Positions 1-8,071 of a DNA stretch of 64,000 nt are shown piece by piece. Source of the stretch: an uncultured Bariatricus sp. GTDB taxonomy: Bacteria > Bacillota > Clostridia > Lachnospirales > Lachnospiraceae. The notes below the pieces were generated by a model. That model was not told the DNA's origin, made no database searches, and was given only the letters and a program-made list of their open reading frames with translations. Where the stretch lies: assembly GCA_934307065.1 (NCBI GenBank), contig CAKRCD010000004.1, forward strand, positions 59,150-123,149, in the 5' to 3' direction. Every line of letters starts with the position of its first letter. Position 1 is the stretch's first letter. Made by a program: the position numbers and the translations under genes.

Positions 1-783
1 ATTTACAATCTGATTGTTTCCTATATAAATACCTATATGTCCATCATAACAGATTAAGTCTCCGGGCATCGCTTCTGCATATGAAATTCCAACTCCTGCA
101 CTTCGTTGTTCATAAGAGGTTCTCGGAAGTGCTATACCGAAGTTTGCAAAAACAGATTGGACGAATCCCGAACAGTCGGCACCATTTGTCAAGCTCGTTC
201 CACCCCACACATATGGATTTCCAATAAACTGACAAGCATAGTCAACTACTTCCTGTCCCATATTCTCCATCTGTGCTGCTCTTGCTTCTTCCTCTGCCTG
301 CAGCCTTTGTTCTTCCTGTTGGCGAGACTCTGCATATACAAATTCTTCACCATTATCTGCCATCTGTTGTGCGATGCTTTCCGCTTCTTCACCACAAATA
401 ATGTACTCTGTTTTCACATATCCTGTGATCTCACCGGTTTCAACCGGTGTCCATTCATCCACGGTTCCCGTAATTTTCATCGCAGAACCCGGATATAATT
501 TACCGACATATTCGCTGTCCTTTGTCGGCTCACTTCTTACATATAAGAAGCTTGTGACGTTCGTAAACGCCATATCTGAATACTCACCCTTATTATCTTT
601 CGCCAGTTGAATATCTGCTATGACTTCTTCAGACACTTCACTTAGCAGTGTCTCAATTCCCATGCCTTGTCCCAGTTCACCCAATTGTTTCTCCCCTTCG
701 GATGCCATCACTGAGAGCCCCTGACTGGAAATCGTTCCCATTAGTGTAATAAGAATTAAACCTTTTTTCAGATTCGAATGCAT
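1..783 (-). CDS. NlpC/P60 cell-wall endopeptidase with SH3b domain (partial, C-terminus outside window)
   Basis: This is a secreted peptidoglycan hydrolase, expected to cut stem-peptide bonds outside the cell. It starts at an ATG 8 nt after a CCTCCT-complement ribosome site and 261 residues are visible before the window edge. Residues 1-27 form a signal peptide ending near SVMASE. Residues about 72-131 look like an SH3b domain (LYVRSEP, GYVKTEYI). A charged Gln/Glu-rich linker follows (about 145-172), then the NlpC/P60 domain with catalytic Cys204 in DCSGF and His249 in GHIGIYIG. Only the last part of the catalytic domain is missing. It stands alone and is divergent from perR. A consensus promoter and WalR-like repeats lie upstream. 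The family assignment is firm; the cleaved bond is inferred. Confidence 0.93.
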   Translation of the reverse strand, partial: MHSNLKKGLILITLMGTISSQGLSVMASEGEKQLGELGQGMGIETLLSEVSEEVIADIQLAKDNKGEYSDMAFTNVTSFLYVRSEPTKDSEYVGKLYPGSAMKITGTVDEWTPVETGEITGYVKTEYIICGEEAESIAQQMADNGEEFVYAESRQQEEQRLQAEEEARAAQMENMGQEVVDYACQFIGNPYVWGGTSLTNGADCSGFVQSVFANFGIALPRTSYEQRSAGVGISYAEAMPGDLICYDGHIGIYIGNNQIVN

Positions 784-821
784 AAAATTAACCTCCTTTA
801 TGATTCTTATCTTTTATAAAT

Positions 822-838
822 GTTACAAATTTATTACA
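822..838 (-). promoter_or_regulatory. WalR-like direct repeat in the hydrolase leader
   Basis: On the minus strand this reads TGTAAT-N5-TGTAAC, which fits the WalR (YycF) consensus TGTWAH-N5-TGTWAH. WalR controls cell-wall hydrolases in Bacillus and Staphylococcus. It lies between the consensus promoter and the start codon, so if real it could act on a second start site (TATAAA follows 3 nt later) or as a roadblock. The regulator identity is inferred. Confidence 0.4.
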
Positions 839-853
839 TTTATTACGTTTGCC

Positions 854-882
854 ATTCTAACAGTAGTAAATAGTTTTGTCAA
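854..882 (-). promoter_or_regulatory. Sigma-A-type promoter of the NlpC/P60 gene
   Basis: The minus strand carries TTGACA (877-882), a 17-nt spacer and TAGAAT (854-859). This predicts a start near 847 and a leader of about 64 nt. Confidence 0.75.
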
Positions 883-952
883 CTATATTTCACATCTTTT
901 CATTTTCTTTACATATTTTTTATAAATATTTTGTCTAATTTTGTATCATAGA

Positions 953-970
953 TGTTACAAAATGTTACAT
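953..970. repeat. TGTTAC direct repeat, 10-bp period
   Basis: TGTTAC-AAAA-TGTTAC sits between the divergent hydrolase and perR promoters. It resembles an OmpR/PhoB-family response-regulator site, but its 10-bp period is one short of the WalR box. The rest of the 784-1118 intergenic region is AT-rich and shows no gene. Confidence 0.35.
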
Positions 971-1063
971 CTCTTTTCTCAGTATATCCAAAATTTCCAT
1001 TATTATACAAAGAACGCTTGACCGGGAATATTGAAAATATATAAAAGAAATAATAGCAATCTA

Positions 1064-1100
1064 TTGACAATACCTACTTTTTCGCTTATAATCTTAGTAA
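1064..1100 (+). promoter_or_regulatory. perR promoter with overlapping Per-box-like operator
   Basis: TTGACA (1064-1069), a 17-nt spacer and TATAAT (1087-1092) form a full consensus promoter. TTATAATcTTAGTAA (1086-1100) overlaps the -10. Its left half is identical to the Bacillus Per box half-site TTATAAT and the right half is degenerate, which suggests autoregulation by PerR. Confidence 0.7.
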
Positions 1101-1133
1101 CAGTTATCGTTATCGTGTATGGAGGTGTTAAAA

Positions 1134-1550
1134 ATGGCAATATTAAAATATAGTAGGCAGCGAGAAGCAATCAAATCCTACCTTTTTTCCACTACATCAC
1201 ATCCCACAGCAGATACCGTATATATGCATGTCCGGGAAGAATTTCCAAATATCAGTCTCGGAACCGTATACCGCAACTTGAATCTGCTGACCGATTTGGG
1301 CGAAGCTGTGAAAATTACAACACCAGACGGCGCAGACCGTTTTGACGGAAATACGAATCCACATTATCATTTCTGCTGCAAGAACTGCGGAAATGTATAT
1401 GACTTGGATATGCCAGATTTAGATGAACTTAATAAATACACATCTAAATTCTTTGATGGAAAGATTGTGGGACACACCATACTCTTCCATGGCACCTGTA
1501 AACATTGCTTAAAGGAAGCAAAAGAAAAAAGAGATAAAAAAGGAGATTAA
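1134..1550 (+). CDS. perR: Peroxide-responsive repressor PerR (Fur family)
   Basis: This is a metal-dependent repressor that senses H2O2 through oxidation of its metal-binding histidines. The ATG at 1134 is chosen because GGAGG lies 8 nt before it; an in-frame ATG at 1119 has no ribosome site. The product is 138 aa. With a constant offset of 14, every Bacillus subtilis PerR regulatory-site ligand is present: His23, Asp71, His77, His79 and Asp90 (Bsu H37, D85, H91, H93, D104). So are the four structural-zinc cysteines 82, 85, 122 and 125. Asp at position 90 supports PerR over Fur or Zur. It is co-directional with the rubrerythrin gene 4 nt downstream, a typical target. Confidence 0.93.
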   Translation: MAILKYSRQREAIKSYLFSTTSHPTADTVYMHVREEFPNISLGTVYRNLNLLTDLGEAVKITTPDGADRFDGNTNPHYHFCCKNCGNVYDLDMPDLDELNKYTSKFFDGKIVGHTILFHGTCKHCLKEAKEKRDKKGD

Positions 1551-1554
1551 AACT

Positions 1555-2100
1555 ATGAAAAAATATGTCTGTTCAGTATGTGGTTATGTTCATGAAGGAG
1601 ATTCAGCACCGGAAAAATGTCCAGTATGTGGTGTTGGACCTGAGAAATTTACAGAAGTAAAAGAAGGCGAAAGAGAATGGGCTGCAGAACATGTTGTAGG
1701 TGTTGCTCAGGGTGTAAGCGAAGATATTCTCGCTGATTTACGTGCTAATTTCGAAGGAGAATGCTCAGAAGTTGGAATGTATCTTGCAATGGCAAGAGTT
1801 GCGCATAGAGAAGGATACCCAGAAATCGGTTTATACTGGGAAAAAGCAGCATTCGAAGAAGCTGAACACGCTGCAAAATTTGCTGAATTATTAGGAGAAG
1901 TCGTAACCGACAGCACAAAGAAGAACCTCGAAATGAGAGTAGAAGCAGAACACGGAGCAACAGCAGGTAAATTTGACCTCGCAAAACGTGCAAAAGCTGC
2001 AAACCTCGATGCAATCCATGATACAGTACACGAAATGGCACGTGACGAAGCCCGCCACGGCAAAGCATTCGAAGGATTACTTAAGAGATACTTTGGATAA
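1555..2100 (+). CDS. Reverse rubrerythrin (N-terminal rubredoxin, C-terminal di-iron domain)
   Basis: This is a peroxide (and possibly O2) reductase of anaerobes, fed electrons through its rubredoxin center. The 181-aa product has the rubredoxin iron site first (Cys6, Cys9, Cys22, Cys25) and the four-helix ferritin-like di-iron domain after it, with two ExxH-type motifs (EEAEH near residue 103, DEARH near 164). This is the reverse order of classical rubrerythrin and matches the clostridial revRbr type. It lies 4 nt after perR behind an aaggagat ribosome site, so the two genes probably form one peroxide-stress operon. A hairpin terminator follows at 2131-2166. Confidence 0.95.
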   Translation: MKKYVCSVCGYVHEGDSAPEKCPVCGVGPEKFTEVKEGEREWAAEHVVGVAQGVSEDILADLRANFEGECSEVGMYLAMARVAHREGYPEIGLYWEKAAFEEAEHAAKFAELLGEVVTDSTKKNLEMRVEAEHGATAGKFDLAKRAKAANLDAIHDTVHEMARDEARHGKAFEGLLKRYFG

Positions 2101-2130
2101 GCTACAAGCCATGCAAAATAGGAAAAATAG

Positions 2131-2166
2131 CGCCCTGTAAGTTTACTTGCAAGGGCGTTTATTTTT
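2131..2166 (+). terminator. Rho-independent terminator after rubrerythrin
   Basis: CGCCCT (2131-2136) pairs with AGGGCG (2152-2157), with inner AAGT/ACTT pairing, followed by a T-rich run. Confidence 0.8.
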
Positions 2167-2320
2167 GCTATTTTATACGGCGACAGCCGTCAGCGAGAAG
2201 CAGCGTAGCGTATTCGAGCTGGCATGGCGCAGACTTATTGGGCGACAGCCCTACATGAAATAGACCGTAGGTCTATGAATGGCTCGGCATAGCTTTACTT
2301 GCAAGGGCGTTTATTTTTGC
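2142..2320. repeat. 27-nt direct repeat flanking a cluster of small palindromes
   Basis: An identical 27-nt segment (the right arm and T-run of the terminator) occurs at 2142-2168 and 2294-2320. Between the copies lie short hairpins: CGGC-GACA-GCCG (2178-2189), GGGC-GACA-GCCC (2240-2251) and TAGACC-GTA-GGTCTA (2261-2275). No coding frame is evident. It looks like a small non-autonomous palindromic insertion that duplicated part of the terminator. Confidence 0.55.
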
Positions 2321-2336
2321 AGTTTATATTTCCCTC

Positions 2337-2389
2337 TTGACACAAGTCCGAAATCAGACTATGCTTACTTTAAGTACGATTTCGGACTT
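2337..2389 (+). promoter_or_regulatory. marR-MATE promoter with two palindromic operators
   Basis: TTGACA (2337-2342), a 17-nt spacer and TATGCT (2360-2365) form the promoter. A 16-bp near-palindrome, AGTCCGAAATCAGACT (2345-2360), fills the spacer. An 18-bp near-palindrome, AAGTACGATTTCGGACTT (2372-2389), covers the early transcribed region. Both share the half-site AGTnCGA/AGTCnGA, as expected for MarR autoregulation. The outer arms (2344-2355 and 2378-2389) also pair with each other ahead of a T7 run, so a terminator function is an alternative. Confidence 0.65.
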
Positions 2390-2416
2390 ATTTTTTTATG
2401 AAAGCGAGGAAAATTT

Positions 2417-2878
2417 ATGACTCAAATACAAAAGCCACCAATTTCTCCTTCCCTCAAGGAGTTTAACCGGATATATAAAGAAATGAACGAATTTTACCAT
2501 GAACTTGCCCGTACACTGCATTTATCAGATAGTGTTTTTGATATTTTTTATTCTCTTTCTGAAATGGGTGACGGTTGTCTGCAGAAAGATATTTGTCAGG
2601 CTTCCTGCCTTCCAAAACAGACCGTACATTCTTCCATCCGTAAATTGGAGGAAGAAGGATATCTGACGCTTAAGTCAGGTAAAGGAAGAAATATGCACAT
2701 TTATCTCACGGATGCGGGGAAGCAATTAATTGAGCAGAAATTATACCCTGTCCATCATCTTGAAAGTGACGCATTTTCTGTGATGACAGAAGAAGAATGC
2801 CAGAAAATGTTGGAATTATACAGCAAATATATTACTGCCATGCGGGCAGGTTTACCTAGAATCCAGGAGGATTTATAA
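2417..2878 (+). CDS. MarR-family transcriptional regulator
   Basis: This is a winged-helix repressor of the MarR family, 153 aa. Helices in residues 50-80 contain the recognition segment LPKQTVHSSIRKLEEEGYL and the wing carries LKSGKGRNMHIYLTDAG, both typical. It is the first gene of a two-gene operon; the MATE transporter begins 2 nt after its stop. The palindromic operators at its promoter suggest that it represses itself and the transporter, released by a ligand that the pump probably exports. The ligand cannot be inferred. Confidence 0.92.
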   Translation: MTQIQKPPISPSLKEFNRIYKEMNEFYHELARTLHLSDSVFDIFYSLSEMGDGCLQKDICQASCLPKQTVHSSIRKLEEEGYLTLKSGKGRNMHIYLTDAGKQLIEQKLYPVHHLESDAFSVMTEEECQKMLELYSKYITAMRAGLPRIQEDL

Positions 2879-2880
2879 TC

Positions 2881-4212
2881 ATGCAAATACAATTATCGGA
2901 ACATTTTACATATAAAAAATTGTTACGATTTGTTATGCCGTCTATTATTATGATGATTTTTACCTCAATTTACAGCGTGGTGGATGGACTTTTTGTATCA
3001 AATTTCGTAGGAAAGACTGCATTTGCTGCTGTCAATTTAATGATGCCGTTTTTGATGGGGGTCAGCGCTCTAGGTTTTATGATTGGGACCGGTGGAAGCG
3101 CAATTGTAGCAAAAACCTTCGGTGAAGGAAAGAAAGAACTGGCAAATGAATATTTTTCTATGTTGGTCTATGTAACAATTATCAGTGGACTTATTATTTC
3201 TGTTATAGGAATGTTTGCGGTGCGCCCTGTTGCGATTATGCTCGGTGCCAGTGGAGAATTATTGGAAAACAGTATTCTCTATGGACGAATCCTTTTTATT
3301 TCGCTCACACCATTTATGCTGCAAAATGTTTTTCAGAGCTTTTTCGTTGCCGCCGAAAAGCCACATCTTGGACTCCGCGTGATTGTGATCGCCGGTGTAA
3401 CAAATATGATTTTGGACTTTTTATTTGTTGCTGTCTTTCATTTTGGTCTGGCAGGCGCTGCATTTGCAACCGTTTGTGGTGAATTTATCGGTGGATTATT
3501 CCCGGTTTTCTATTTTGCCCGGAAGAATTCCAGTCTGTTGAAACTCGGAAAGGCACACTTTTACAAAAGAGTACTGCTTCAAACCTGTATTAACGGTTCT
3601 TCTGAGCTGATGACAAATCTTTCCAGTTCTATCGTAAATTCACTCTACAACCTTCAGTTGATGAAATTTGCAGGAGAAAACGGTGTTGCTGCTTATGGCA
3701 CAATCATGTATGTCAATTTTATTTTTGCTGCTATTTATTTTGGTTATTCCATCGGCAGTGCACCAATTGTCAGCTACCATTATGGAGCAGCCAACCATGA
3801 CGAGCTTAAAAATCTGCTTCGAAAAAGTATTACCCTCGTAAGTACATGGGCATTATCACTGGTAATTCTTGCACAATTGATTGCAACACCACTTGCAACA
3901 CTGTTTGTCGGATACGACCCGGAACTGTTTGAACTGACCCAGCATGGTTTCCGGCTGTACAGCATTACCTTTTTGATTAACGGATTTAACATTTATGGTT
4001 CTGCTTTCTTTACTGCACTGAATAACGGGCCGATTTCAGCCGCTATCTCTTTCTTGCGCACACTGGTCTTCCAGCTTGCCTGCGTACTCATCCTTCCAAT
4101 GATATTTGACATGAATGGAATCTGGGTTTCTGTGGCAGTTGCAGAACTTTTGACCTTATGTGTTACCATCACTTTCTTTGTGCGCCAAAGAAATAAATAT
4201 CACTATATATAA
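2881..4212 (+). CDS. MATE-family efflux transporter
   Basis: This is an integral-membrane multidrug or metabolite antiporter, 443 aa, about the usual MATE length, with around 12 hydrophobic helices in two halves. The N-terminal region (MMIFTSIYSVVDGLFVSNFV) and the GTGGSAIVAKTFGEG loop are typical of the DinF/NorM group. AGGAGG lies 10 nt upstream of the ATG. It is the intact member of three MATE-type genes in this window; the other two are damaged. It is co-transcribed with, and probably controlled by, the preceding MarR protein. A strong terminator follows. Confidence 0.93.
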   Translation: MQIQLSEHFTYKKLLRFVMPSIIMMIFTSIYSVVDGLFVSNFVGKTAFAAVNLMMPFLMGVSALGFMIGTGGSAIVAKTFGEGKKELANEYFSMLVYVTIISGLIISVIGMFAVRPVAIMLGASGELLENSILYGRILFISLTPFMLQNVFQSFFVAAEKPHLGLRVIVIAGVTNMILDFLFVAVFHFGLAGAAFATVCGEFIGGLFPVFYFARKNSSLLKLGKAHFYKRVLLQTCINGSSELMTNLSSSIVNSLYNLQLMKFAGENGVAAYGTIMYVNFIFAAIYFGYSIGSAPIVSYHYGAANHDELKNLLRKSITLVSTWALSLVILAQLIATPLATLFVGYDPELFELTQHGFRLYSITFLINGFNIYGSAFFTALNNGPISAAISFLRTLVFQLACVLILPMIFDMNGIWVSVAVAELLTLCVTITFFVRQRNKYHYI

Positions 4213-4230
4213 TGATGCCAGGAGCAATTT

Positions 4231-4276
4231 GACAAAAATCCCATCACACTAAGTTAATGCGATGGGATTGTCATTT
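4231..4276. terminator. Terminator between convergent MATE and transposase-family genes
   Basis: AATCCCATC (4237-4245) pairs with GATGGGATT (4261-4269), extended by GACA/TGTC. T-rich sequence follows on the plus strand and an A-run precedes it, so it may work in both directions. Confidence 0.8.
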
Positions 4277-4281
4277 TTTAT

Positions 4282-5262
4282 TTACTTTTGGATTAACTCT
4301 TTAAATTCTTCTTCACTCTTTCCGGCCTTCTCTGCCGCCTGTACTATACTAAGGACACCCTCATGTACCAACTCTGTCAACAATTCCAATCGCATTTCCT
4401 GTCGTCCTTCGCTAAGTCCAAGTTCACGCCCCTGTATAAAGCCTTCGTTTCTTCCATCATCAAAGATTTCCTGTAATGCCTGACACATATCCACTTCCTC
4501 CTTCTCCTGATTCTTTATCTCGTCCATCTGTTTCTCCGCCTTTAACAATACCCTTAATACATTGTATGTATCCCGGTCTACATGTCGGAAATATCCTTCA
4601 TGTTCCTGCACATACTTCTGCATACGCTCTTTATCTTGTCTGTATTTTAGCATCTCTAAAATGGTTTGTAAATCCGTTTTATACACACTGGTATCTTCTA
4701 TCTGATTCACATCCAACAGATTAATGTGATAGTTTGGTATCAGCTTTCTTATCATTTCTTCCATTTCCGGATTCTCGGATTTTTTCAATAATCCATGCAA
4801 ATCTACGCTTCCATCCCAAGGCTTATCCCCATAATAAAATACCAAAGTAGAGACTGGATATAATTTGTCATCCTTTTTCATCCCTGAAAGGAATTCGTCC
4901 GAAGTCATCTTTTCCGATTTGACCTGTTTCTTTCTTAACTGTCTTATCTGTTCTGCGTAACTCAGTCCATCATATAGCATAGTCCTTACCGGCATGGCAT
5001 AATGAATCCTTTCCTGATTCTCACATGCCAGAATCATTAAGTAAATTCCATCATCCCACTTCATCACGATATCTCGGTTCCGTTCAATATGATTCAGTAT
5101 TCCATTCTTGTCCTGAATCAATTCTTTGAAGTTTTCCTTCTCCGGTTTTAAATCCTCCTCTTTTACCATCTGTGTTCCATGGAAAATACTTCCGTTGTAC
5201 AGATCTGCAAATCGTTTTTCATCTCCCAGCCATGTACTTAATACTGTGTCGCTTTTCCCCAT
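4282..5262 (-). CDS. Rpn/YhgA-like PD-(D/E)XK nuclease-family putative transposase
   Basis: The 326-aa product resembles the Rpn (recombination-promoting nuclease)/YhgA-like group often annotated as a putative transposase in Lachnospiraceae. The YPVSTLVFYYGDKPWDG segment and the helical C-terminus ending in EGRQEMRLELL are typical. The ATG at 5262 is chosen because GGGAG lies 8 nt upstream; an in-frame ATG at 5295 has none. Rpn proteins promote RecA-independent recombination, and many copies are dispersed in genomes. I did not identify every catalytic acidic residue with confidence. No terminal inverted repeats or target duplication are visible, so mobility is unproven. Confidence 0.75.
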   Translation of the reverse strand: MGKSDTVLSTWLGDEKRFADLYNGSIFHGTQMVKEEDLKPEKENFKELIQDKNGILNHIERNRDIVMKWDDGIYLMILACENQERIHYAMPVRTMLYDGLSYAEQIRQLRKKQVKSEKMTSDEFLSGMKKDDKLYPVSTLVFYYGDKPWDGSVDLHGLLKKSENPEMEEMIRKLIPNYHINLLDVNQIEDTSVYKTDLQTILEMLKYRQDKERMQKYVQEHEGYFRHVDRDTYNVLRVLLKAEKQMDEIKNQEKEEVDMCQALQEIFDDGRNEGFIQGRELGLSEGRQEMRLELLTELVHEGVLSIVQAAEKAGKSEEEFKELIQK

Positions 5263-5467
5263 AGGCAAATCTCCCTTCGTTTTTCTTCCGTTCATTTTCT
5301 CTCGTTTTAGGAATGAAGCATATGATTTCTGTGTAAACTAAAATAGAATTTTATTGATGTGTGCGAATTGTTCTTAGAAACTGAATGCTTGGTTCAGAAG
5401 ATAGCACACTTTCTTCCAAAAAGCAATCTCTTATCTTAATATTCTCCCAAGATTTTCAGAGATTCAT

Positions 5468-5502
5468 AGTGTGCCGCAAAACCTTCTTGCGCACACTTTT
5501 TT
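5468..5502 (+). terminator. Orphan plus-strand terminator-like hairpin
   Basis: AGTGTG-C-CGCAA pairs with TTGCG-CACACT and is followed by T6. No plus-strand gene precedes it, so it may end an unseen short RNA. Otherwise the 5263-5597 gap holds only this hairpin and the one at 5549-5576. Confidence 0.5.
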
Positions 5503-5548
5503 ACCGTTATAAAAAGCCGAAAACGACTATTCATCCTTACACAACAGC

Positions 5549-5576
5549 AGGGCATGATTTTCATCATGCCCTGCTT
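5549..5576. terminator. Strong hairpin downstream of the amidase gene
   Basis: GCAGGGCATGA pairs with TCATGCCCTGC around a short loop. It lies about 20 nt past the amidase stop, but no clean T-run follows on the minus strand, so termination is likely but not typical. Confidence 0.55.
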
Positions 5577-5597
5577 CCTGTCACATTTTTATTGTAA

Positions 5598-6455
5598 TTA
5601 TTCTTCTATCCCAAAGAATGCATCCATTCCTTTTACAATCCCCTCCACAATTTTCATCTGATAATCCTCGGAAGCCATCTGTTGGTCCTCGGAAGGATTG
5701 GTCATGAATCCCATTTCCAGAATCGTAGTCGGTACTTTTGCCCAGTTAATCCCACTCATGGTATCCGTTTCCCAGACATTCCGCTTTACACCTCCGGTTG
5801 CCGCTGCTGTCTGATTTAAAATACAGTCTGCCAATGCCCTGCTTTGTTGGTAAAGTTCCCCATTATAAGGATTGGATGGCGTCTGGCAAATTGTCATCAT
5901 TCCTGCCGCACTGCTGCTCTCCGATCCATCCGCATGAATACGGATAAATGCATTTACCCCTGCTTCATTTGCCACGGTTGCACGCTCTGCATTTGAAATA
6001 TTGACATCATTGGTTTCCCGTATCATCAAAACTTGATACCCCTTCTCTTCAAGTGCATCTCTTAATTTTAATGACACCTGAAGGGTCAGTTCATACTCCG
6101 GAATTCCTGTAACCACACCTCTTGTACCGCCTGCAACTTTCGCTTTACTTTCCGTTGCTCCGGGTCCTATGGGTTCTTTTTCACTGTTTCCCTGCGCCTG
6201 ATGCCCAGCATCAATCGCAATCAGATATCCCTTTCGCGGATTTTTCTGTTCCTGTTCCACTCTAATCTGCTCTGCCACTTCTTCTGCCTTTTGAATGGCG
6301 GCTGTTTTCGTCTGCTCCATTATAGAAGTGACATCGGAAACATTGCTCGCCACAAAATTTATATTTCCCACTGAAGATGCAGTTTTGGGGGCTTTTGCCC
6401 CACATCCCGTCAGACAGATAATCACTGCCAGAATCACGCATAATTTCAATTTCAT
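5598..6455 (-). CDS. N-acetylmuramoyl-L-alanine amidase lipoprotein (Amidase_3)
   Basis: This is a zinc amidase that cuts the bond between muramic acid and L-alanine in peptidoglycan. It is probably anchored outside the membrane. The product is 285 aa from the ATG at 6455, which has AGGTG upstream; the GTG at 6464 lies inside that ribosome site. Residues 1-18 form a lipoprotein signal with lipobox LTGC (Cys18). The Amidase_3 motifs are in order: AIDAGHQ (zinc His), YELTL (zinc Glu), RIHADGS (zinc His) and ILEMGFMTN (catalytic Glu). It starts 9 nt after the AAA+ gene, so the two are probably co-transcribed. Confidence 0.95.
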   Translation of the reverse strand: MKLKLCVILAVIICLTGCGAKAPKTASSVGNINFVASNVSDVTSIMEQTKTAAIQKAEEVAEQIRVEQEQKNPRKGYLIAIDAGHQAQGNSEKEPIGPGATESKAKVAGGTRGVVTGIPEYELTLQVSLKLRDALEEKGYQVLMIRETNDVNISNAERATVANEAGVNAFIRIHADGSESSSAAGMMTICQTPSNPYNGELYQQSRALADCILNQTAAATGGVKRNVWETDTMSGINWAKVPTTILEMGFMTNPSEDQQMASEDYQMKIVEGIVKGMDAFFGIEE

Positions 6456-6464
6456 TTCTTTCAC

Positions 6465-7946
6465 CTAAGACAACAATTTCCGCACTGCTTCTCCGTCAAA
6501 CACAACTTCTTTTGCGTGTTCCACTTCGATTTGGTAGAGTGCATTTGCCGCAATATGTTCTGCCGCCTGCTCCAGATTACGGATTCCCGAAGTGCCGGAA
6601 TACAGTTCAATCACGGTGTCTAATCCGTCTTCTGTGATCGTACACTCATTTTCCCGGAGGCTCATTCTCTTAAGAATTTTCGGGAGTGCGAATTTCGCAA
6701 AAATCACTTTCTTTTCTTCCGGTGTATAATCCGGAATATCAATCACGGCAAAACGTGACATCAGTGGTGCACTAATCTGGTCTTTCTCATTTGCCGTAGC
6801 AATGGGATAAACACCTACGGTTGGCACGTTACATTCCATGTAGTTATCCGTAAATCCTAAATTGTCAAGCAATGTTAAAAGAACATCCGCAGGATTTCCG
6901 TTTCCTTTTCCCGCTGCTTTATCCAACTCATTGATGATAAATACCAGATTAGATTCCCCTGCTGCCGCAAAAGCTTCCATAATAATTCCCGGCTTTGCAT
7001 TGGCATAAACACGGGAACTTCCGGTAAGCTGTTCCGGATCATTAATGGAACTCATATCCAAAGTTGTCCACGGAAGCTTTAAAATCCTGGCAACCGCATA
7101 AGCAATCTGCGATTTTCCCGTTCCTGCCGGTCCAATGAGCAGAATGCCGTATGCCGGAAGGGTATGGGTTCTGTTTATCTGGATAATCGTCTCAATAATT
7201 CTCTGTTTCACGCGCTCCATTCCATAAAGTTCTTCATCCAGAATCCGTCTTGCCTCATCCGGGTCGATGGACTCAAAATAATTATTTTTCCACTGAATAT
7301 TCATCATAATCGAAAGAGCTCTTTGTGCGTGGCGTCTTTCTTCCGGTGACACCTCATGAGATTTTGCTACAGCAAGATTTCTCCTCGCCCAGAGACGGAT
7401 ATTGTCAGGAAGCGTCCTTCCCGCGCAATTCATGAAATCCGTGATACTCGGAATGCTGGTCAGCTTCATGCTGTCCCCATCCTCTTCCTGTTCCTCATCT
7501 ATCACGTCCTCCGTCGGTGCACTGCTCGCAAGCAGCCGCTCTATCATAAACTGTAAAAAGCCATCCTCCGCTGAAAGCTTGGTGGAACCGCCAAATGCAA
7601 TTTCACGAATCTTATATACCGCATAACCCTCTTCCCGGTTTTCTCCGGAAAGGCGCACGTTGATACGATTTTCCCCAAGCCATTTCAGCAGACTTACAAA
7701 ACGTGCATCTACCCGAAGGATGTCTGCACTTACGGTTCCATCTTCCTCATTAAACTCAAAAGATGTTCTGCTGTTTGGATTGGTAAAAATACCATGGGAA
7801 TGGTGCTTCCACTTTCGGATACTGTTATCCAAAATCAACATCGGTTTTTCCGGTGTTGCCTCTGTTTCATTTGAACGAAATGTGGTAAATGTACATTCCG
7901 CAGGTTTCTTCTCATCCGGCGAATGTTTAAAATCAAAAACTGGCAT
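6465..7946 (-). CDS. Lon-like AAA+ ATPase without protease domain
   Basis: The 493-aa protein has an uncharacterised N-terminal region (1-200), then a AAA+ module with Walker A GPAGTGKS (272-279). The Walker B is VFIINELDK (335-343), with Asn339 where the magnesium-coordinating Asp is expected and catalytic Glu340 kept. A sensor-like TANEKD segment follows, then the Lon-type small domain GTSGIRNLEQAAEHIAANAL. No Ser-Lys protease domain follows. Lon relatives remodel or unfold proteins; the target here is unknown. GAGGAG precedes the ATG. It heads an operon with the amidase lipoprotein, which hints at an envelope-related role (inference). Confidence 0.8.
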   Translation of the reverse strand: MPVFDFKHSPDEKKPAECTFTTFRSNETEATPEKPMLILDNSIRKWKHHSHGIFTNPNSRTSFEFNEEDGTVSADILRVDARFVSLLKWLGENRINVRLSGENREEGYAVYKIREIAFGGSTKLSAEDGFLQFMIERLLASSAPTEDVIDEEQEEDGDSMKLTSIPSITDFMNCAGRTLPDNIRLWARRNLAVAKSHEVSPEERRHAQRALSIMMNIQWKNNYFESIDPDEARRILDEELYGMERVKQRIIETIIQINRTHTLPAYGILLIGPAGTGKSQIAYAVARILKLPWTTLDMSSINDPEQLTGSSRVYANAKPGIIMEAFAAAGESNLVFIINELDKAAGKGNGNPADVLLTLLDNLGFTDNYMECNVPTVGVYPIATANEKDQISAPLMSRFAVIDIPDYTPEEKKVIFAKFALPKILKRMSLRENECTITEDGLDTVIELYSGTSGIRNLEQAAEHIAANALYQIEVEHAKEVVFDGEAVRKLLS

Positions 7947-8036
7947 GATTTACTCTCCTCTTTTCCAACAACAAATTAACTTCTGCCTCCACCTTATATG
8001 ATTATCCATAAAATGTCAATTTTTTCTCGCACTCTA

Positions 8037-8065
8037 TTGACAATGAAAAAAGTCTGTGCTATATA
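8037..8065 (+). promoter_or_regulatory. Promoter of the trp operon
   Basis: TTGACA (8037-8042), a 17-nt spacer and TATATA (8060-8065), with a predicted start near 8072 ahead of the T-box leader. Confidence 0.8.
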
Positions 8066-8071
8066 TTATTT

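Noticed and set aside
4282..5262. Calling a complete insertion sequence around the Rpn-like gene
   Set aside because: No terminal inverted repeats or target-site duplication could be found at its borders.
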